Shown: positions 35,784-48,500, counted from the stretch's first letter. The stretch: 54,373 bases of DNA from Conidiobolus incongruus B7586 (GCA_000697335.1 JNEM01011672.1:1-54373); one strand, 5' to 3'. Program-made: numbers and translations. The notes: a model not told the origin generated them from the letters alone.

Positions 35784-36897
35784 AGTAGACAAACAATTTA
35801 TTTCATAATTGTTGTAAGAATACTAGACTTATAAAATTAACTCGAAACAATTTTTTATTTATTTCATCATGTGACTGGATTTGACTACAAATAATTTACT
35901 CAAAAAAATTTTGTATTCCAGAAAAAATTATTGTATATTTATAAAATTAATGAATTCAAATTAATTGAATATATGTTCCTAATAACCAAAGCAATATTAA
36001 TCATACTATACATGTTTAATTTTTGCAAATAATATGAATTTTATATTTGAAACTGAACAATATCAAAATAATATTATGAGCAGGGAAATGCACAAAGAAT
36101 AATTAAATATAATCAATATATTCCTTATTTAATTATGTCAATATCAATATTACATATTAAATATTTAATATTATTAACTCAATTATACTAATAAAATTGA
36201 ACAAAATATTTTAATTAGTGGTCAATGGAAAATAATATATTTTTTTAAAGTTAGACTTGTAGATTTAAATTTAACAAATCACTATAATTTCTAATTATTT
36301 ATATATAACAATATTTCATTTTACTTTGAGTATCATATATTTAATTGATTCAAAAATATTACTACATTTTTTAACAGCATTTTTATTGGATATGATAAAA
36401 ATTCTTGTTGAAATAGTTCAAATGAATAATCTATGTTATATTTACATCATCAATTTACTTATCTTTCAATATTATAATTATACGTTTGAATTAAATTTTA
36501 ATTATGATATTTCAGAAATCATGTTTCAGTTATATATATTATTTGACGCTTATTTTAAAAAAATCATAAAATTTTTATAATTATTAATTAATCTTTTACT
36601 TATTATTGATTTATAAAGCATTTTTTTGATTAGATATCAAATATTTAAAATTCAAAATATAATTATTATAATACAATTGGATGAATTTAAGTTATGTAGC
36701 ATGAAATTTAAGGTTTAACTAAGTAGATATCAATTTATATAAACATTTGCAGTATCAATGAAAATGTATTTTTTGTAATAGTTGTCATATGTGGAAGCAG
36801 TGATATTTTTCGATAAGAATATTGATATTTTTATTTTTAACCAAGAGTTATATATGGATATAAATCATTGCATTAATCAAAAGTTCAGCTAATTTGG
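35784..36897. other. Spacer between amidase copies 2 and 3
   Basis: About 1.1 kb of AT-rich DNA. An 84-codon plus-strand ORF at 36326-36580 consists of Ile, Tyr, Leu and Asn codons of the kind expected by chance in this composition; I see nothing else. Confidence 0.55.
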
Positions 36898-38541
36898 TTA
36901 TTTGATTTGATGAGTTTTAATCAAACCATCAATGTATTTCATAAATTCTAGCACCTTTTCATCCTCTGATTTTTTGGCAGCAACTTGAATCCCAATTGGA
37001 AGTCCTGCCATTTCTTTGCTATTATAAAACGAATAACATAATTTTTGGGCCCAAGTTCCTCCATTATAATCTTTAGGTAATTTCTCTTTGAGCCATTCAT
37101 CCACGTTATCTAATCTATCTAAGTCAGGATCTACTTTAGTTACTGGGATCACACCACTAGGATAGTTCAGCAAGTTGAAAATCATGCAGGGCCAAAGGGT
37201 TGGACTAATGTACATGAAAGTATTGTGCTTCTGAGGAGGCATTGCGCTAACGGGACATATTAAAACATCCATTTGATGACCATCTTCCTCTCCTGTCTTA
37301 GTCCAAGCTTTAAGTGCTTGTATACTCAAATCATTTTTCCTCTCTTGGTAATTCCAGAGTGTGGTGACAGAAGGTAGATTTGAAAAACCCAAAATATCAC
37401 CTAAAGTGTGTTGTCCAAGGATATTAGTGAACAAAAATTGTAATCCTCTAGCAATAAAGTTGGGAATTTGGAGAGTTCTAACAACAGGTGCGGTTAATGC
37501 CGAATAAGTCTCATACCACCCCATGTGCCTTTTAGCGTTTTCTAAACCGTCAGCAAGTAAAATACGACTGGTTATCTGATAAGCATCGGTAATTCCAGGT
37601 AAATCAAACTCAAAAACTTCATGACCTTGATTCCTTAATAATTCAACTACTTCTAAAACTGCTCTCTCACAAGATGGAGTCGCTGGAAAAAGATTGTTAT
37701 TTACCATATATCCAATTTTGAATTTTTGGTCTTTTTTAAGGGTGTATGGATCGTATGGAGTCTTGGTACAATAGCCATCAAATTTCCAAGGTTGAGATTT
37801 GATCACATATCGAAACATAGCTTCAACATCCTCAACACTTTTTCCCATAGGGCCTGACGTAAAATTGATTGAATCCTGACCCGACATAATTGACATTTGA
37901 CCGTAATTTGGAAATCTTCCAGGAGTAGGTTTGAATGAATAAATTCCACAAAAACTAGCTGGGACTCTCAAACTACCACCAATATCACTTCCAATACCTA
38001 ATACCGATCCTTGGGCTCCAATTAAAGCTGCTTCACCACCACTGCTACCACCAGAAGTAAAATTAGGATTGAATGGATTCGTAGTGGTCCCAAATACAGG
38101 ATTGGCAGTTTCAGTTGCTAAACCAAATTGAGGGACATTAGTTTTGCAGTATGGGATACATCCTAACTTTTTCAAAACCGTTACAATAGTAGCTTCCTCT
38201 TCTTGTACTACTTTGCCAGCTTTTTTGTAACCACCCCAAGTAGGCCAGCCTTTGACATGAAAGAAATCTTTAACAGATATAGGAACACCCAAAAATGGAT
38301 ATTCTTTCTCAGGGAACTCTTCTCCAGCTTTAATTCTGCTATCCAGACCTTCTGCGGCTTTCATGGCTTCTTTGTCTTGCCAAAGTACGACACTATTAGT
38401 GAAATCTTGTGCTTGTTTTGATAACTGGATGACAGTTGCCATGACTTGTGTTGCAGTCCACTTTTTAGAACGAATATTTTTAGCTATTTCCAAAGCTGAA
38501 CTCTTTTGAATCTCATCTTCGATTAAATTCACCATTGTCAT
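36898..38541 (-). CDS. FAAH-type amidase, array copy 3 (547 aa)
   Basis: Intact, intronless amidase-signature gene. The triad is Lys91 (GVPISVKDF), Ser166 (SGGSSGGEAALIGAQ) and nucleophile Ser190 (GSDIGGSLRVPASF), with the canonical I-G-G-S oxyanion loop. GIYSFKPTPGRFP, GPMGKSVEDVEAMFR, LWPCMIFNLLNYPSGVIPVT and AGLPIGIQVAAKK follow. The length is exactly that of copies 1 and 4. It is closest to copy 4, with two stretches of complete nucleotide identity (37910-38034 and 38271-38338). Two ATGs lie at the start (codons 1 and 3); the first is used here. The substrate is unknown; a fatty-acid-amide-like or other hydrophobic amide is suggested only by the family. Confidence 0.95.
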   Translation of the reverse strand: MTMVNLIEDEIQKSSALEIAKNIRSKKWTATQVMATVIQLSKQAQDFTNSVVLWQDKEAMKAAEGLDSRIKAGEEFPEKEYPFLGVPISVKDFFHVKGWPTWGGYKKAGKVVQEEEATIVTVLKKLGCIPYCKTNVPQFGLATETANPVFGTTTNPFNPNFTSGGSSGGEAALIGAQGSVLGIGSDIGGSLRVPASFCGIYSFKPTPGRFPNYGQMSIMSGQDSINFTSGPMGKSVEDVEAMFRYVIKSQPWKFDGYCTKTPYDPYTLKKDQKFKIGYMVNNNLFPATPSCERAVLEVVELLRNQGHEVFEFDLPGITDAYQITSRILLADGLENAKRHMGWYETYSALTAPVVRTLQIPNFIARGLQFLFTNILGQHTLGDILGFSNLPSVTTLWNYQERKNDLSIQALKAWTKTGEEDGHQMDVLICPVSAMPPQKHNTFMYISPTLWPCMIFNLLNYPSGVIPVTKVDPDLDRLDNVDEWLKEKLPKDYNGGTWAQKLCYSFYNSKEMAGLPIGIQVAAKKSEDEKVLEFMKYIDGLIKTHQIK

Positions 38542-39190
38542 AATATTTAAATTAATTTTAAATTTTAAAATTTTGTATTATAATTTTTTTTTATAAAATT
38601 TTATTAAAATTTTAAAAAGATTTAATATTTATATAAAAAAATAGATGACGTATTAAATAACTCATTATCAAATTAAAATACACTATTTGAGTCATTCAAT
38701 TAAAATTGCATAGATATTTCTATTTTGAGATTGTGTCATTATTATTAATCAGTGTTTTTATTTGCATATAACTTTATTTGTTATTCAAATTTATATTAAT
38801 TCATCATTTTCCTAGAAATTATTTAAATTATACTAAAAATAGAAGAAGGAATAATATATTTTCCGTAATACAAATTTTATAATAAATGGAATTATTAGGA
38901 TGGAATTAGTACTTGGTTAAAAATATAAGAACTTTTTTTTGAAAAAATATTAATATAAATTTATTACTAAAATTTTGTTTAATTGATATTAATATAATAT
39001 ATTCTTTTGGAAGTATAAATATTTTAAAATGTTCCATTTGATCAACTAACCTGGTTCAATAGTGTTATTTTGAATGATTATTTTAATTGACTAAAATTAT
39101 TATTATATTATTGACAATTGTTATTTGAATTGATTGAAAATATATTTAATAAAAATATTAATAAAATAATATTACTCTGCATTTTTAATA
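38542..39190. other. AT-rich spacer up to mariner copy A
   Basis: About 650 bases upstream of amidase copy 3; AT-rich, with no coding frame. It ends in the TA dinucleotide that flanks the mariner insertion. Confidence 0.6.
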
Positions 39191-40468
39191 ATGGGAATTT
39201 TTTGCAATTAAAAATAAATAAACATTTGAATATATGATATATAAAAATAAATATATAATATAAATTTAATAGTTTCTTTTATTATTAATAATTTTTTGCT
39301 ATACTTTTAGCAAACTTCTAACACTTAAAAAACAGTTCTTTTTATTAAAGACTAAAATTTAATGTTTCACAAACCAATTAAATTTTCCTGCAGAAATTTT
39401 CTTTCCTACAAGCTGGTTTTTTAATTGCCTAAAGCAATTATAATTACATAGGTTATAATCAAAAGAATATACTAGATGTGGTAGTTTTTTCTAGTTATTT
39501 TTAATTAGAAAGTTTTTTACAACTTTAGATTTATGTATTTTGCAATTATCATGCAAAATAATAAGTCTTCTCAAATTATATTAAAAACACTAATTAGAAA
39601 TACTTTTATTTAAAAAAACAATATATAGTTTACTATTAATTAATTTTCTTTCAAGAACTAAATAAGAATAGCATATACTATTATAATCTATTGTAATAAT
39701 TAATATTCACTTATTAACAAAGTGTTTATTTAAAGGGATTTGTGGAAAAGGTTAATTTAACTTAATCTAACATTTTGATTTGTGTTTTAGTAAAGGATTA
39801 TACATAAAAATCTAAGATTCATTAATTGTAATTATTTACTGTAAAAGTTTAAGCTTCTAGTAATATTTTAATAAGTTTTGTTTAGTAATAGCTACTCTAG
39901 CTTTTTTTTAAGCTTTAGTTAAATTATAAGGTACCTATTTTACATTTTTATTTATTAATTTTAGTTTAAACTTTAAAATATATAAAATACTTGTAAAACT
40001 AATATTAAAATGCTTAGATAATTCTCTAGTTGAAATAAAAAAGTGCTTTTCAATATATTTTTTCACTTTATTTACAATTAAAAGAGTAATAGTTAAAGTT
40101 AGTCTTTTAGATTTTAACAGGTTTTAAATAGTTTCTTTTTTAGCTTTAAAGTAATTTACCCAACAATAAATTGTTGATTTAAATAATACTTCATTACCAA
40201 AAGCTGCTTGTAAATTTTAAATAATTTTAGAGGGTTTATGGTTAAGTTTTACTAATACTAAAATAAAAAACTTTTGATGATTACTATTTGGTTTAAGTAT
40301 AATTAAATTAAACAACCAATTTTAAAAAGTTAATTTTTTAATCAAAAAAACTAATATATATATATATATATATATTAAAAATATATAATTTCCTATTAAC
40401 TTTGTATATATTTATTCATTTCAAACTAATAATATGTTTGAAAAATTAGAAATTAAAAAATTTCCCAT
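39191..40468 (-). mobile_element. Decayed mariner (DD34D) DNA transposon, copy A (1278 bp)
   Basis: The element begins ATGGGAATTTTTTGCAATTA and ends in the imperfect inverted complement (AAAATTTCCCAT), flanked on both sides by TA, the mariner target duplication. On the minus strand one frame keeps the transposase pattern: a helix-turn-helix end reading STIYCWVNYFKAKKE near 40130-40180, LHDNCKIHKSKVVKNFLIKN, LPHLVYSFDYN and FRQLKNQLVGKK. The second catalytic Asp is kept (39548-39550). The first (39821-39823, in ITINES) and the third (39443-39445, in CNYN) are Asn, exactly 34 residues separating the second and third positions. In-frame stops stand where Trp or Gln codons are expected. All of these fit G-to-A or C-to-T changes. 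A (TA)n run at about 40357 lies inside the element. Not functional. Confidence 0.85.
40355..40376. repeat. (TA)n microsatellite inside mariner copy A
   Basis: An uninterrupted TA run of about ten units. Copy B has only a shorter TA run at the matching place, so the tract grew or shrank after insertion. Confidence 0.7.
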
Positions 40469-40689
40469 TATTTCAAATTCAAGGTAATACTATAATAATG
40501 TAAAATTAATTACCATATTTGATTGTTATTTAATATTTAAAAAATTAAAATGAATAATATTCAAAATTATATAATTGAATTTTAATTATATATTATAAAA
40601 CTATATTTGGTATTTATTAAAATAATAATATCATAAATATTTATATTTGAAATAGATAATTATCAATTCATAATTTGTTTAATTTGCTA

Positions 40690-42333
40690 TTATTTGTTCT
40701 GATGGGCTTTAACTAATTCATCAATATACTTCATAAACTCTAATACCTTTTCATCTTCAGATTTTTTACCTACAACCTGAATACCAATTGGTAGTCCAGC
40801 CATCTCCTTGCTATCGTAAAATGAATAACAAATCTTCTGACCCCAAGTCCCTCCATTGTAATCCTTAGGTAATTTCTCTTTCAACCATTGGTCTACATTG
40901 TCTAATCTATCTAAGTCGGCATCAACTTTGGTAACTGGAATAACACCACTAGGATAGTTGAGCAAGTTGAAAATCATGCATGGCCAAAGGGTTGGGCTGA
41001 CAAACATAAAGGTATTGTGCTTTTGAGGTGGTAATGCGCTTACAGGACAAATCAAGATATCCATTGGACGCTCGTAATCATTTCCAGTTTTGTTCCATGC
41101 TTCATGTGCTTGAATACTGAGGTAGTTCTTTTCTTCTTGATAATTCCAAAGCTTAGTAACAGATGGAAGATCGGTAATGCCGACAATTTCACTAAGTGTC
41201 TTTTGGCCAAATACCTTATCAAGCAAAAATTGTAAACCTTTGGTTATAAAGTTAGGAGTCTGAATAGTTCGAATTACAGGAGCAGTTAATACTGAATAAG
41301 TTTCATACCATCCCATGAAGCTTTTAGCATTTTCCAAACCATCAGCAAGCAAAACGCGAGAAGATAATCTATAAGCATCAGTTGCTCCAGGTAAATCAAA
41401 TTCAAACACATCATGACCTTGCTTTCTTAATAATTCAACTACCTCTAAGACTGCTCTTTCGCAAGCTGGAGAAGAGGGGAAGAGTTTATTGTTGACAATG
41501 TATCCAATTCTGAATTTTTGATTTTTATTGAGTCTGTATGGCTCATATGGAGTCTTGGTACAATAGCCATCATGCTTCCAGGGCTGTGATTTGATTACAT
41601 ACCTAAACATTGCCTCAACATCCTCAGCACTCTTTCCCATAGGTCCTGAAGATGTATGGATTGAATCCTGACCTGACATAATTACCATATGACCATAAAT
41701 AGGAAATCTTCCAGGAGTAGGTTTGAATGAATAAATTCCACAAAAACTAGCTGGGACTCTCAAACTACCACCAATATCACTTCCAATACCTAATACCGAT
41801 CCTTGGGCTCCAATTAAAGCTGCTTCGCCACCACTACTGCCTCCACACGTAAATTTAGGATTAACTGGATTCGTAGTGGTCCCAAATACAGGATTGGCAG
41901 TTTCAGTTGATAAACCAAATTGAGGGACATTAGTTTTGCAATATGGGATACAACCCGCTTTTCTCATAAGAGTAACGATAACAGCTTCTTCTTCCTGAAT
42001 TACTTGACCAGCTTTGTGATAACCACCCCAAGTAGGCCAACCTTTTACATGGAGGAAATCCTTAACAGATATAGGAACACCCAAAAATGGATATTCTTTC
42101 TCAGGGAACTCTTCTCCAGCTTTAATTCTGTTATCTAAATCAAATGCAGCTTTCATGGCTTCTTTTTCTTGCAAAAGTACCACACTATTCGTCAATTCTT
42201 GAGCCTGCTTTGTCAATTCGATCACAGCTTCCATGACCTCAGTAGCAGTCCATTTTTTGGAACGAATGTTATTGGCTATATCCAATGCTGAGCTAATTTT
42301 AATTTCATCTTGAATTAAATTTCCTTCGGTCAT
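40690..42333 (-). CDS. FAAH-type amidase, array copy 4 (547 aa)
   Basis: Intact, intronless amidase-signature gene, the most upstream of the array. The triad is Lys91 (GVPISVKDF), Ser166 (CGGSSGGEAALIGAQ) and Ser190 (GSDIGGSLRVPASF). The rest follows copy 3 closely (GIYSFKPTPGRFP, GPMGKSAEDVEAMFR, NLLNYPSGVIPVTKVDADL, AGLPIGIQVVGKK). Regional identity to copy 3 is very uneven: 125 bp (41702-41826) and 68 bp (42063-42130) are identical, while other parts differ at many sites, which points to gene conversion. Mariner copy A ends 221 bases beyond its stop. The substrate is unknown. Confidence 0.95.
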   Translation of the reverse strand: MTEGNLIQDEIKISSALDIANNIRSKKWTATEVMEAVIELTKQAQELTNSVVLLQEKEAMKAAFDLDNRIKAGEEFPEKEYPFLGVPISVKDFLHVKGWPTWGGYHKAGQVIQEEEAVIVTLMRKAGCIPYCKTNVPQFGLSTETANPVFGTTTNPVNPKFTCGGSSGGEAALIGAQGSVLGIGSDIGGSLRVPASFCGIYSFKPTPGRFPIYGHMVIMSGQDSIHTSSGPMGKSAEDVEAMFRYVIKSQPWKHDGYCTKTPYEPYRLNKNQKFRIGYIVNNKLFPSSPACERAVLEVVELLRKQGHDVFEFDLPGATDAYRLSSRVLLADGLENAKSFMGWYETYSVLTAPVIRTIQTPNFITKGLQFLLDKVFGQKTLSEIVGITDLPSVTKLWNYQEEKNYLSIQAHEAWNKTGNDYERPMDILICPVSALPPQKHNTFMFVSPTLWPCMIFNLLNYPSGVIPVTKVDADLDRLDNVDQWLKEKLPKDYNGGTWGQKICYSFYDSKEMAGLPIGIQVVGKKSEDEKVLEFMKYIDELVKAHQNK

Positions 42334-44278
42334 AATATTATTAAATATAAATATATATAACCTATATTACAATTTTGAATTTCAAACAAAAAAATTTTTT
42401 CTTGAGAAGTTTAGATTTTTTTTAAAAAAAAAAGAAATAAAAAAGAAATCTACACTATTTATACTATTTTATTATTAAATTTACTTTTTATCCAATATGG
42501 TATTTTAATACTTGTTATTACTAATCACAAATCCATAATATCCATTTGGCTTTATTTGTTTGTTCATTTTAATGCTCAATAAAACATTTCCCTTAATTCA
42601 TATATTGGTAAATGGAGTCGGGTAAAGTTTATTAAATTTTTTATCCTAAATTTTAAAATTTTAATTAAATTGAAATTTAAAGATGATCTTATTATTATTA
42701 TTATTATTATTTAAATTAAACTTTTATAGGTTTCAGTAAAGTATGTAAAAATATAAAAATTCACTTATCTCAAATATTATTATGTATTAAATGAGACTGC
42801 TCTTATTTAATTCTTTTATTCAAACTTATTTAATTAGGGATTAATTAATTAAACTATAGAATACAATTTAAATGTCTATAATCAAATAATCTAAATCATT
42901 AAATTGGAATAATATAACTAATCGGTCATTTTAACTATTTCTATAAGTACTTATAAATTAGGAAATTGAACATAAATATCCTTATATATATTTAATTTAA
43001 ATAATATTTAAAATGATAAATTGAATAAACATAAAATTTCAGTAAAATTAAATCATATTATTACTTCTTTTATAAATAATTAAAAGTTTATTATGATTTA
43101 TTTTAATTTATATAAAACTTAAATAATTTAATAATATAAATAATTTTTTAATGTATAGGTTAATTATAATAATTTTACTGAATAATTTTATTAATATATA
43201 TAAATTAAAATGATTAGACTTAATAAATTTTAATTTATGCTTTAATATAATATATAAAAATTTTATGAATTTTTATAACTTTAAAATAAATAAAAAAATA
43301 CACTAAAAATAAATTAAATTTTAAATATTATCTATGGTTTGATTTTATGCATAATAAGTCAAAGAGCATACTTATAACTATTTCATACTAATTCAATTAT
43401 GATATGAAGTTTAAATAATTTTAATACTTATAACAAATAACTAATAATATTATAATTAATATTAAAGTATAATTTTGAAAATGAAAAATAATATGAAAAT
43501 AAAATTTATATATAATAAAAATTTCGGATAAAATATCGGTTATTAATATATTTATTTAGTTGTACAAATTTAATTTTAATTGAAATTATTTATATTAATT
43601 TTAAAATTTTAAAAATAAAAATTTTAATGAAAAAAAGAATTTTTTTTTATAAAATATATACTTTATAATTATTATGCAAATAATAAAATAGTTGAAATTA
43701 ATTAGTAGATAATTTACAGTCATTTCTTAATTTTGGTATTGGTAATTATGTTATATACTGTAATTTTGATTGATAGTATCAAATTTAATCTACGAATTTC
43801 GGATCTTATTAATATATATACTCATATCAAAAGTAATGTTTAATCTGACATAAATTTAATCAAATTTATAAACTCTCTAATACTGAATGCAATTAACATT
43901 TTAAGATGATATATTGCATATTGTTATAAACATTTTTGTTCAAGCTATTGAATTAAACTAACAATAAAATTATCTTAATAATGATAAATATTTGATATTA
44001 TTTTTATACTCTATTGTTTCAATTATATTTCAAATATCATAGAACTCTAGCTAATTGCTTAATTAATTCAATGTTTATATAATGAATATAACTAACTAAA
44101 TAATATCTTATTTTGTTCAAAACTTTATTTCTATATCAAATTTTTAGTTTCAATTAAAATAAAAATTTATTGGTTATTAAAATCAAAGATCAAATTTCTT
44201 AATATTATTGAAGTATTAAAAAACTATATATTAATAAACTAATTATTGTGTGGGATGTATTACTTTGTAATTTAAATA
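42334..44278. other. AT-rich stretch upstream of the amidase array
   Basis: About 1.9 kb of extreme AT content; an (ATT)n run lies at about 42690-42711. No gene is visible. The first part should contain the promoter of amidase copy 4. Confidence 0.6.
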
Positions 44279-45507
44279 ATGGGAATTTTTTGTGATTGAA
44301 AATAAATAAACATTTTGATATATGATATATAAAAATGAATATATAATATAAATTTAATAGTTTCTTTTATTATTAATAACTTTTTGCTTTACTTTTAATA
44401 AACTTTTAATACTTAAAAAATAATTCTTTTTATTAAAGACTAAAATTTGATGTTTTATAAACTAATTAAATTTTCCTACAAGCTAGTTTTTTAATTACTT
44501 AAAATAATTATTATTATATAAGTTAAAATCTAAAGAATATATTAGATATGATAGTTTTTTCTAATTATTTTTAATTAAAAAGTTTTTTATAACTTTAAAT
44601 TTATGTATTTTATAATTATCATGTAAAATAATAAGTTTTATTGAATTATATTAAGAATACTAATTAAAAATAGTTTTATTTAAAAAAAATATAAAGTTTA
44701 TTATTAATTAATTTTTTTCAAAATTAAATAAGAATAACATATGTTATTATAATTTACTACAATAATTAACATTTACTTATTAATAAAGTATTTATTTAAA
44801 GGAATTTATAAGGGGAGTTGATTTAATTTAATCTAACACTTTAATTTATATTTTAGCAAAAGATTATACAAAAGAATTTAAAATTTATTAATTATAATAA
44901 TTTATTATAAAAGCTTTAGTTTCTAATTATACCTTAGTAAATTTTATTTAATAATAATTACTCCAACTTTTTTTAAGTTTTAATTAAATTATAAGGTATT
45001 TATTTTATATTTTTATTAATTAATTTTAATTTAAATTTTAATATATATAATATACTTATGTAATTAATATTAAAGTATCTTAATAATTCTTTAACTAAAA
45101 TAAAAAGGTATTTTTTAATATAATTCTCTACTTTATTAATAATTAAAAAAGTAACAATTAAAATTAGTTTTTTAGATTTTTATAGTTTTTAAGTAATTTT
45201 TTTTCTTAATTTTAAATTAATTTACTTAATAATAAATTATTAATTTAGATAATATTTCATTATTAAAAGATACTTATAAATTTTAAATGATTTTAAAGGG
45301 TTTATAGTTAAGTTTTACTAATATTAAAATAAAAAACTTTTAATAATTACTATTTGGTTTAAGCATAATTAAATTAAATAACCAATTTTAAAAAATTATA
45401 ATATATATATAATTCAAAACTATTAATTTTCCTATTTATTTTGTATATATTTTTTTATTTGAAACTAATAATATATTTGAAAAATCAGAAATTAAATAAT
45501 TTCCCAT
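44279..45507 (-). mobile_element. Decayed mariner DNA transposon, copy B (about 1229 bp)
   Basis: This copy aligns along its whole length with copy A in the same orientation. It starts ATGGGAATTTTTTG after TA and ends TTTCCCAT, but the base pair after the right end is TT rather than TA. Compared with copy A most differences are C in A against T in B, or G against A, so B is more strongly decayed, though a few sites go the other way and both have drifted independently. The LHDN motif of the transposase is still readable on the minus strand (about 44620-44635), with many stops around it. A common family with a shared past source outside the window is likely. Confidence 0.82.
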
Positions 45508-48500
45508 TTTTTTAATTCTATAGTAATAATTAGATTATTTAAAATAAAACATTATATTAAAATTATAAATTATGAAATCTAATTACTTATGCTTATTATT
45601 AAAATAATTTTATAAGTTCAAATACAGGTATTTTAATCTATCTATATAATAAATTAATTTGATATATACTTAATTATCAAGGAAATATTGTTATAAATTT
45701 GATAATTAAAAATTTAAGTTTAAAACAATAAAATATATAATTTATGGTAATTAAATTTAAAAAATTTACAATCTAAAATAATTTAATTATAAAGAATAAT
45801 TTAAAGATAATTAGTATGATTCCAAATAAAATATTATATTATTATAAATCAAATTAAATTACCATATATAATGGTTTTTTCTGGATTTTTTAGTTTTCAA
45901 ATAAAGTTTATAATTATATTAATTATATTAATTATATAACTTTGATTCAACTTTCAATTCTTAATTTTTAAAAATTAAACTAAATAAAATTTAAAAAAAA
46001 GAAGTTTATTAATAAAAGAGAAGTTAATTATAATAATTAATATTTTAAAATACTATATTATTAAATTTCGTTTAAAATTTAGCTAAATATAAAAATCAAT
46101 ATTAATTTATAATCTGTTTTGATTAATGAATAACATTATAATCCTAATATATCCTATTTATTAAATTGATGTTTTAAATATGTTATGTTTAAATGATCTT
46201 ATTTTTTATTATATATATAGGTTTAAAATCAATTATTTTTATAGATAAAATTAGGATATTTTTCAAAAAGTAACAAATAATTAGTGCAAAAATATAAATT
46301 CAAAACAAACACACTTTATTTCAATATTTTACCAATTATATTCAAATTCAATTATTTATATATTTATATTACTATATCTAAATATTTTTACTTTGTTTTA
46401 TTATTTAAATTTCAGATAATCTAAAATAAAGCAAAAAGATTTTTAATTAATATTAGTCTATTGGGGTTTATCAATTGATATTCACTAGAATTATTAAAAT
46501 TTTAAATTTTAATAACTATTCAAGCATTGTGCTGGATATGCTAAAAATTTAAATAAAAATGAGAATTTAATTTGGTTACATGTAAAATAAGTTGGGTATT
46601 TATTCTAAAAAGAACTATTAGAAATCAGTTTTATTAATAAATGAAATAGAGTAATCTTATTCAAACGTGTAAATCAGAAGAAATTGTAAGGATCTTAAAT
46701 GAAGTATAGACCATATGCTCATTTATTTATATATGTAAAATTTTATTAATTATTTGATAGGGAATGAATACTTTTATAAATTTAAATTATCGGGAAAAAG
46801 AATGGTGGATAACAATTAGATTAATAATTTTTCAAAATCCATAAATTTATAATATTATATTAACTTAGAAATTGAAAAAAAAAGATTCAATTCTTTTTTC
46901 TTTTTATAAAAAAATTTACAATTTTCAACTTATATATTTAAGAAGTATTTGAGGTGTTCATATTGTAACTAAAAAAATATAAAATATTAGAATTGATTAA
47001 ATTAATCGAAAACCCAAATTATTAAATTTTCTAATTATTTTTCTATATCTCCACTTTTGGATACCTTTTATAATTTTCATATGAAATTTTATTGGGTTTA
47101 TTTTTATATATTATAATTATAATTTATAGTTTTAAAATCAGCTCTTTCGATTCTTTTATATAATACACGAATTATTAAACACTAATTAATTAGTAAAATT
47201 AACACTCGAAATATTGAAATTGGAATTTTTTTCATAAAATAATAATTAACATAAATGATAGCATTAAAATGCTTAATACTTCACTAATTGTTTAATTTTA
47301 AATTATTTGAATCTATAATATTAATTATTAATTAAATACATATTATATAATACCAATTTCCAATTTTTATCAATTCCATTTAATACAAATATAAATAATA
47401 CCATAAATAAAAATTAATATAGTATATATATTATTCATTAAAACCTTTTGAAGTTAATATTATAATTAATTATAGTCTAATTTAAATAATTGATATATTG
47501 AAAATTTGAATAATATAAAATAGTTAATAACTTACCTACTAAATTCAGGAAATATATATCCAGCTATAAGTGATAGTATTGGTTAGAAATTTTTAATATT
47601 AAAATTATATAGTTTAATTTATGTTGTTTTTAATAATTAGAAGTAATATTAATTATGCGTTTTAATTAATATTAAATAATAGTAAAAAATGAATTGATTG
47701 GTATATAGTTGTAAAAGTTAGGAAATTGACATTAGAGGAATTAAAAGTTAATTCCAAAAAAATTGAGTTTAAATTAAAATAAAAACAAATATAAAAAATT
47801 AATCAATTTTTTGAACAAATAAGGAAGAGGTTCAGCAATGGAGAAGTTTAATTCAAGATAGAACCATTTCTTTATAAATTAAAAATATAAACAAGGTTTA
47901 AATTATTCATCTTCTGGAGTAGTTGATAAACTTTGTTCATTTTATGGTCAGATGATATATATATATAAGTATACTAAATTCTCAATTATTTAAATTTTAT
48001 TACAAGAAATTTAAACTTATACTAATAAAATTATTAAAAATAAAAATTAAATCTTTTAATTACAAAATGATTAAAATATTATAATATTAAGAAATATATT
48101 TAAATTTTAATCAAATAATGATATTGCAGATTAGATGCATTTTCAAAATGAGATATAGTTAGTCAAAAGAAAATGCCAGGTATTGGGTATTGTATTGATA
48201 CAGATTTAGAATATTTCAAATTTTGCATAAATAACTGATATATTTGAAATCGATTAATCCATAAAAGTATTTTATTAATTTGTATTATATATACTTTTTA
48301 AATATTTAATATATGTTATAATTAATCTCTAATAATTTAGTTAGTTTCACAATGTTAACTGTTAATTATTCTAAATCATGTTTCCTTATGTAATGTTCTA
48401 GTAAAAGTGAAATTTTAAAATTAAAATAAATTTATTTTAATATTTAAATTATATTGATAATTTGTATTATATATAAGCTTTTATTTACTATCAATGCAAT

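Noticed and set aside
36326-36580. 84-codon plus-strand ORF between amidase copies
   Set aside because: Made of Ile, Leu, Tyr, Asn and Phe codons typical of random AT-rich DNA; no composition shift, no motif, no promoter-like context.
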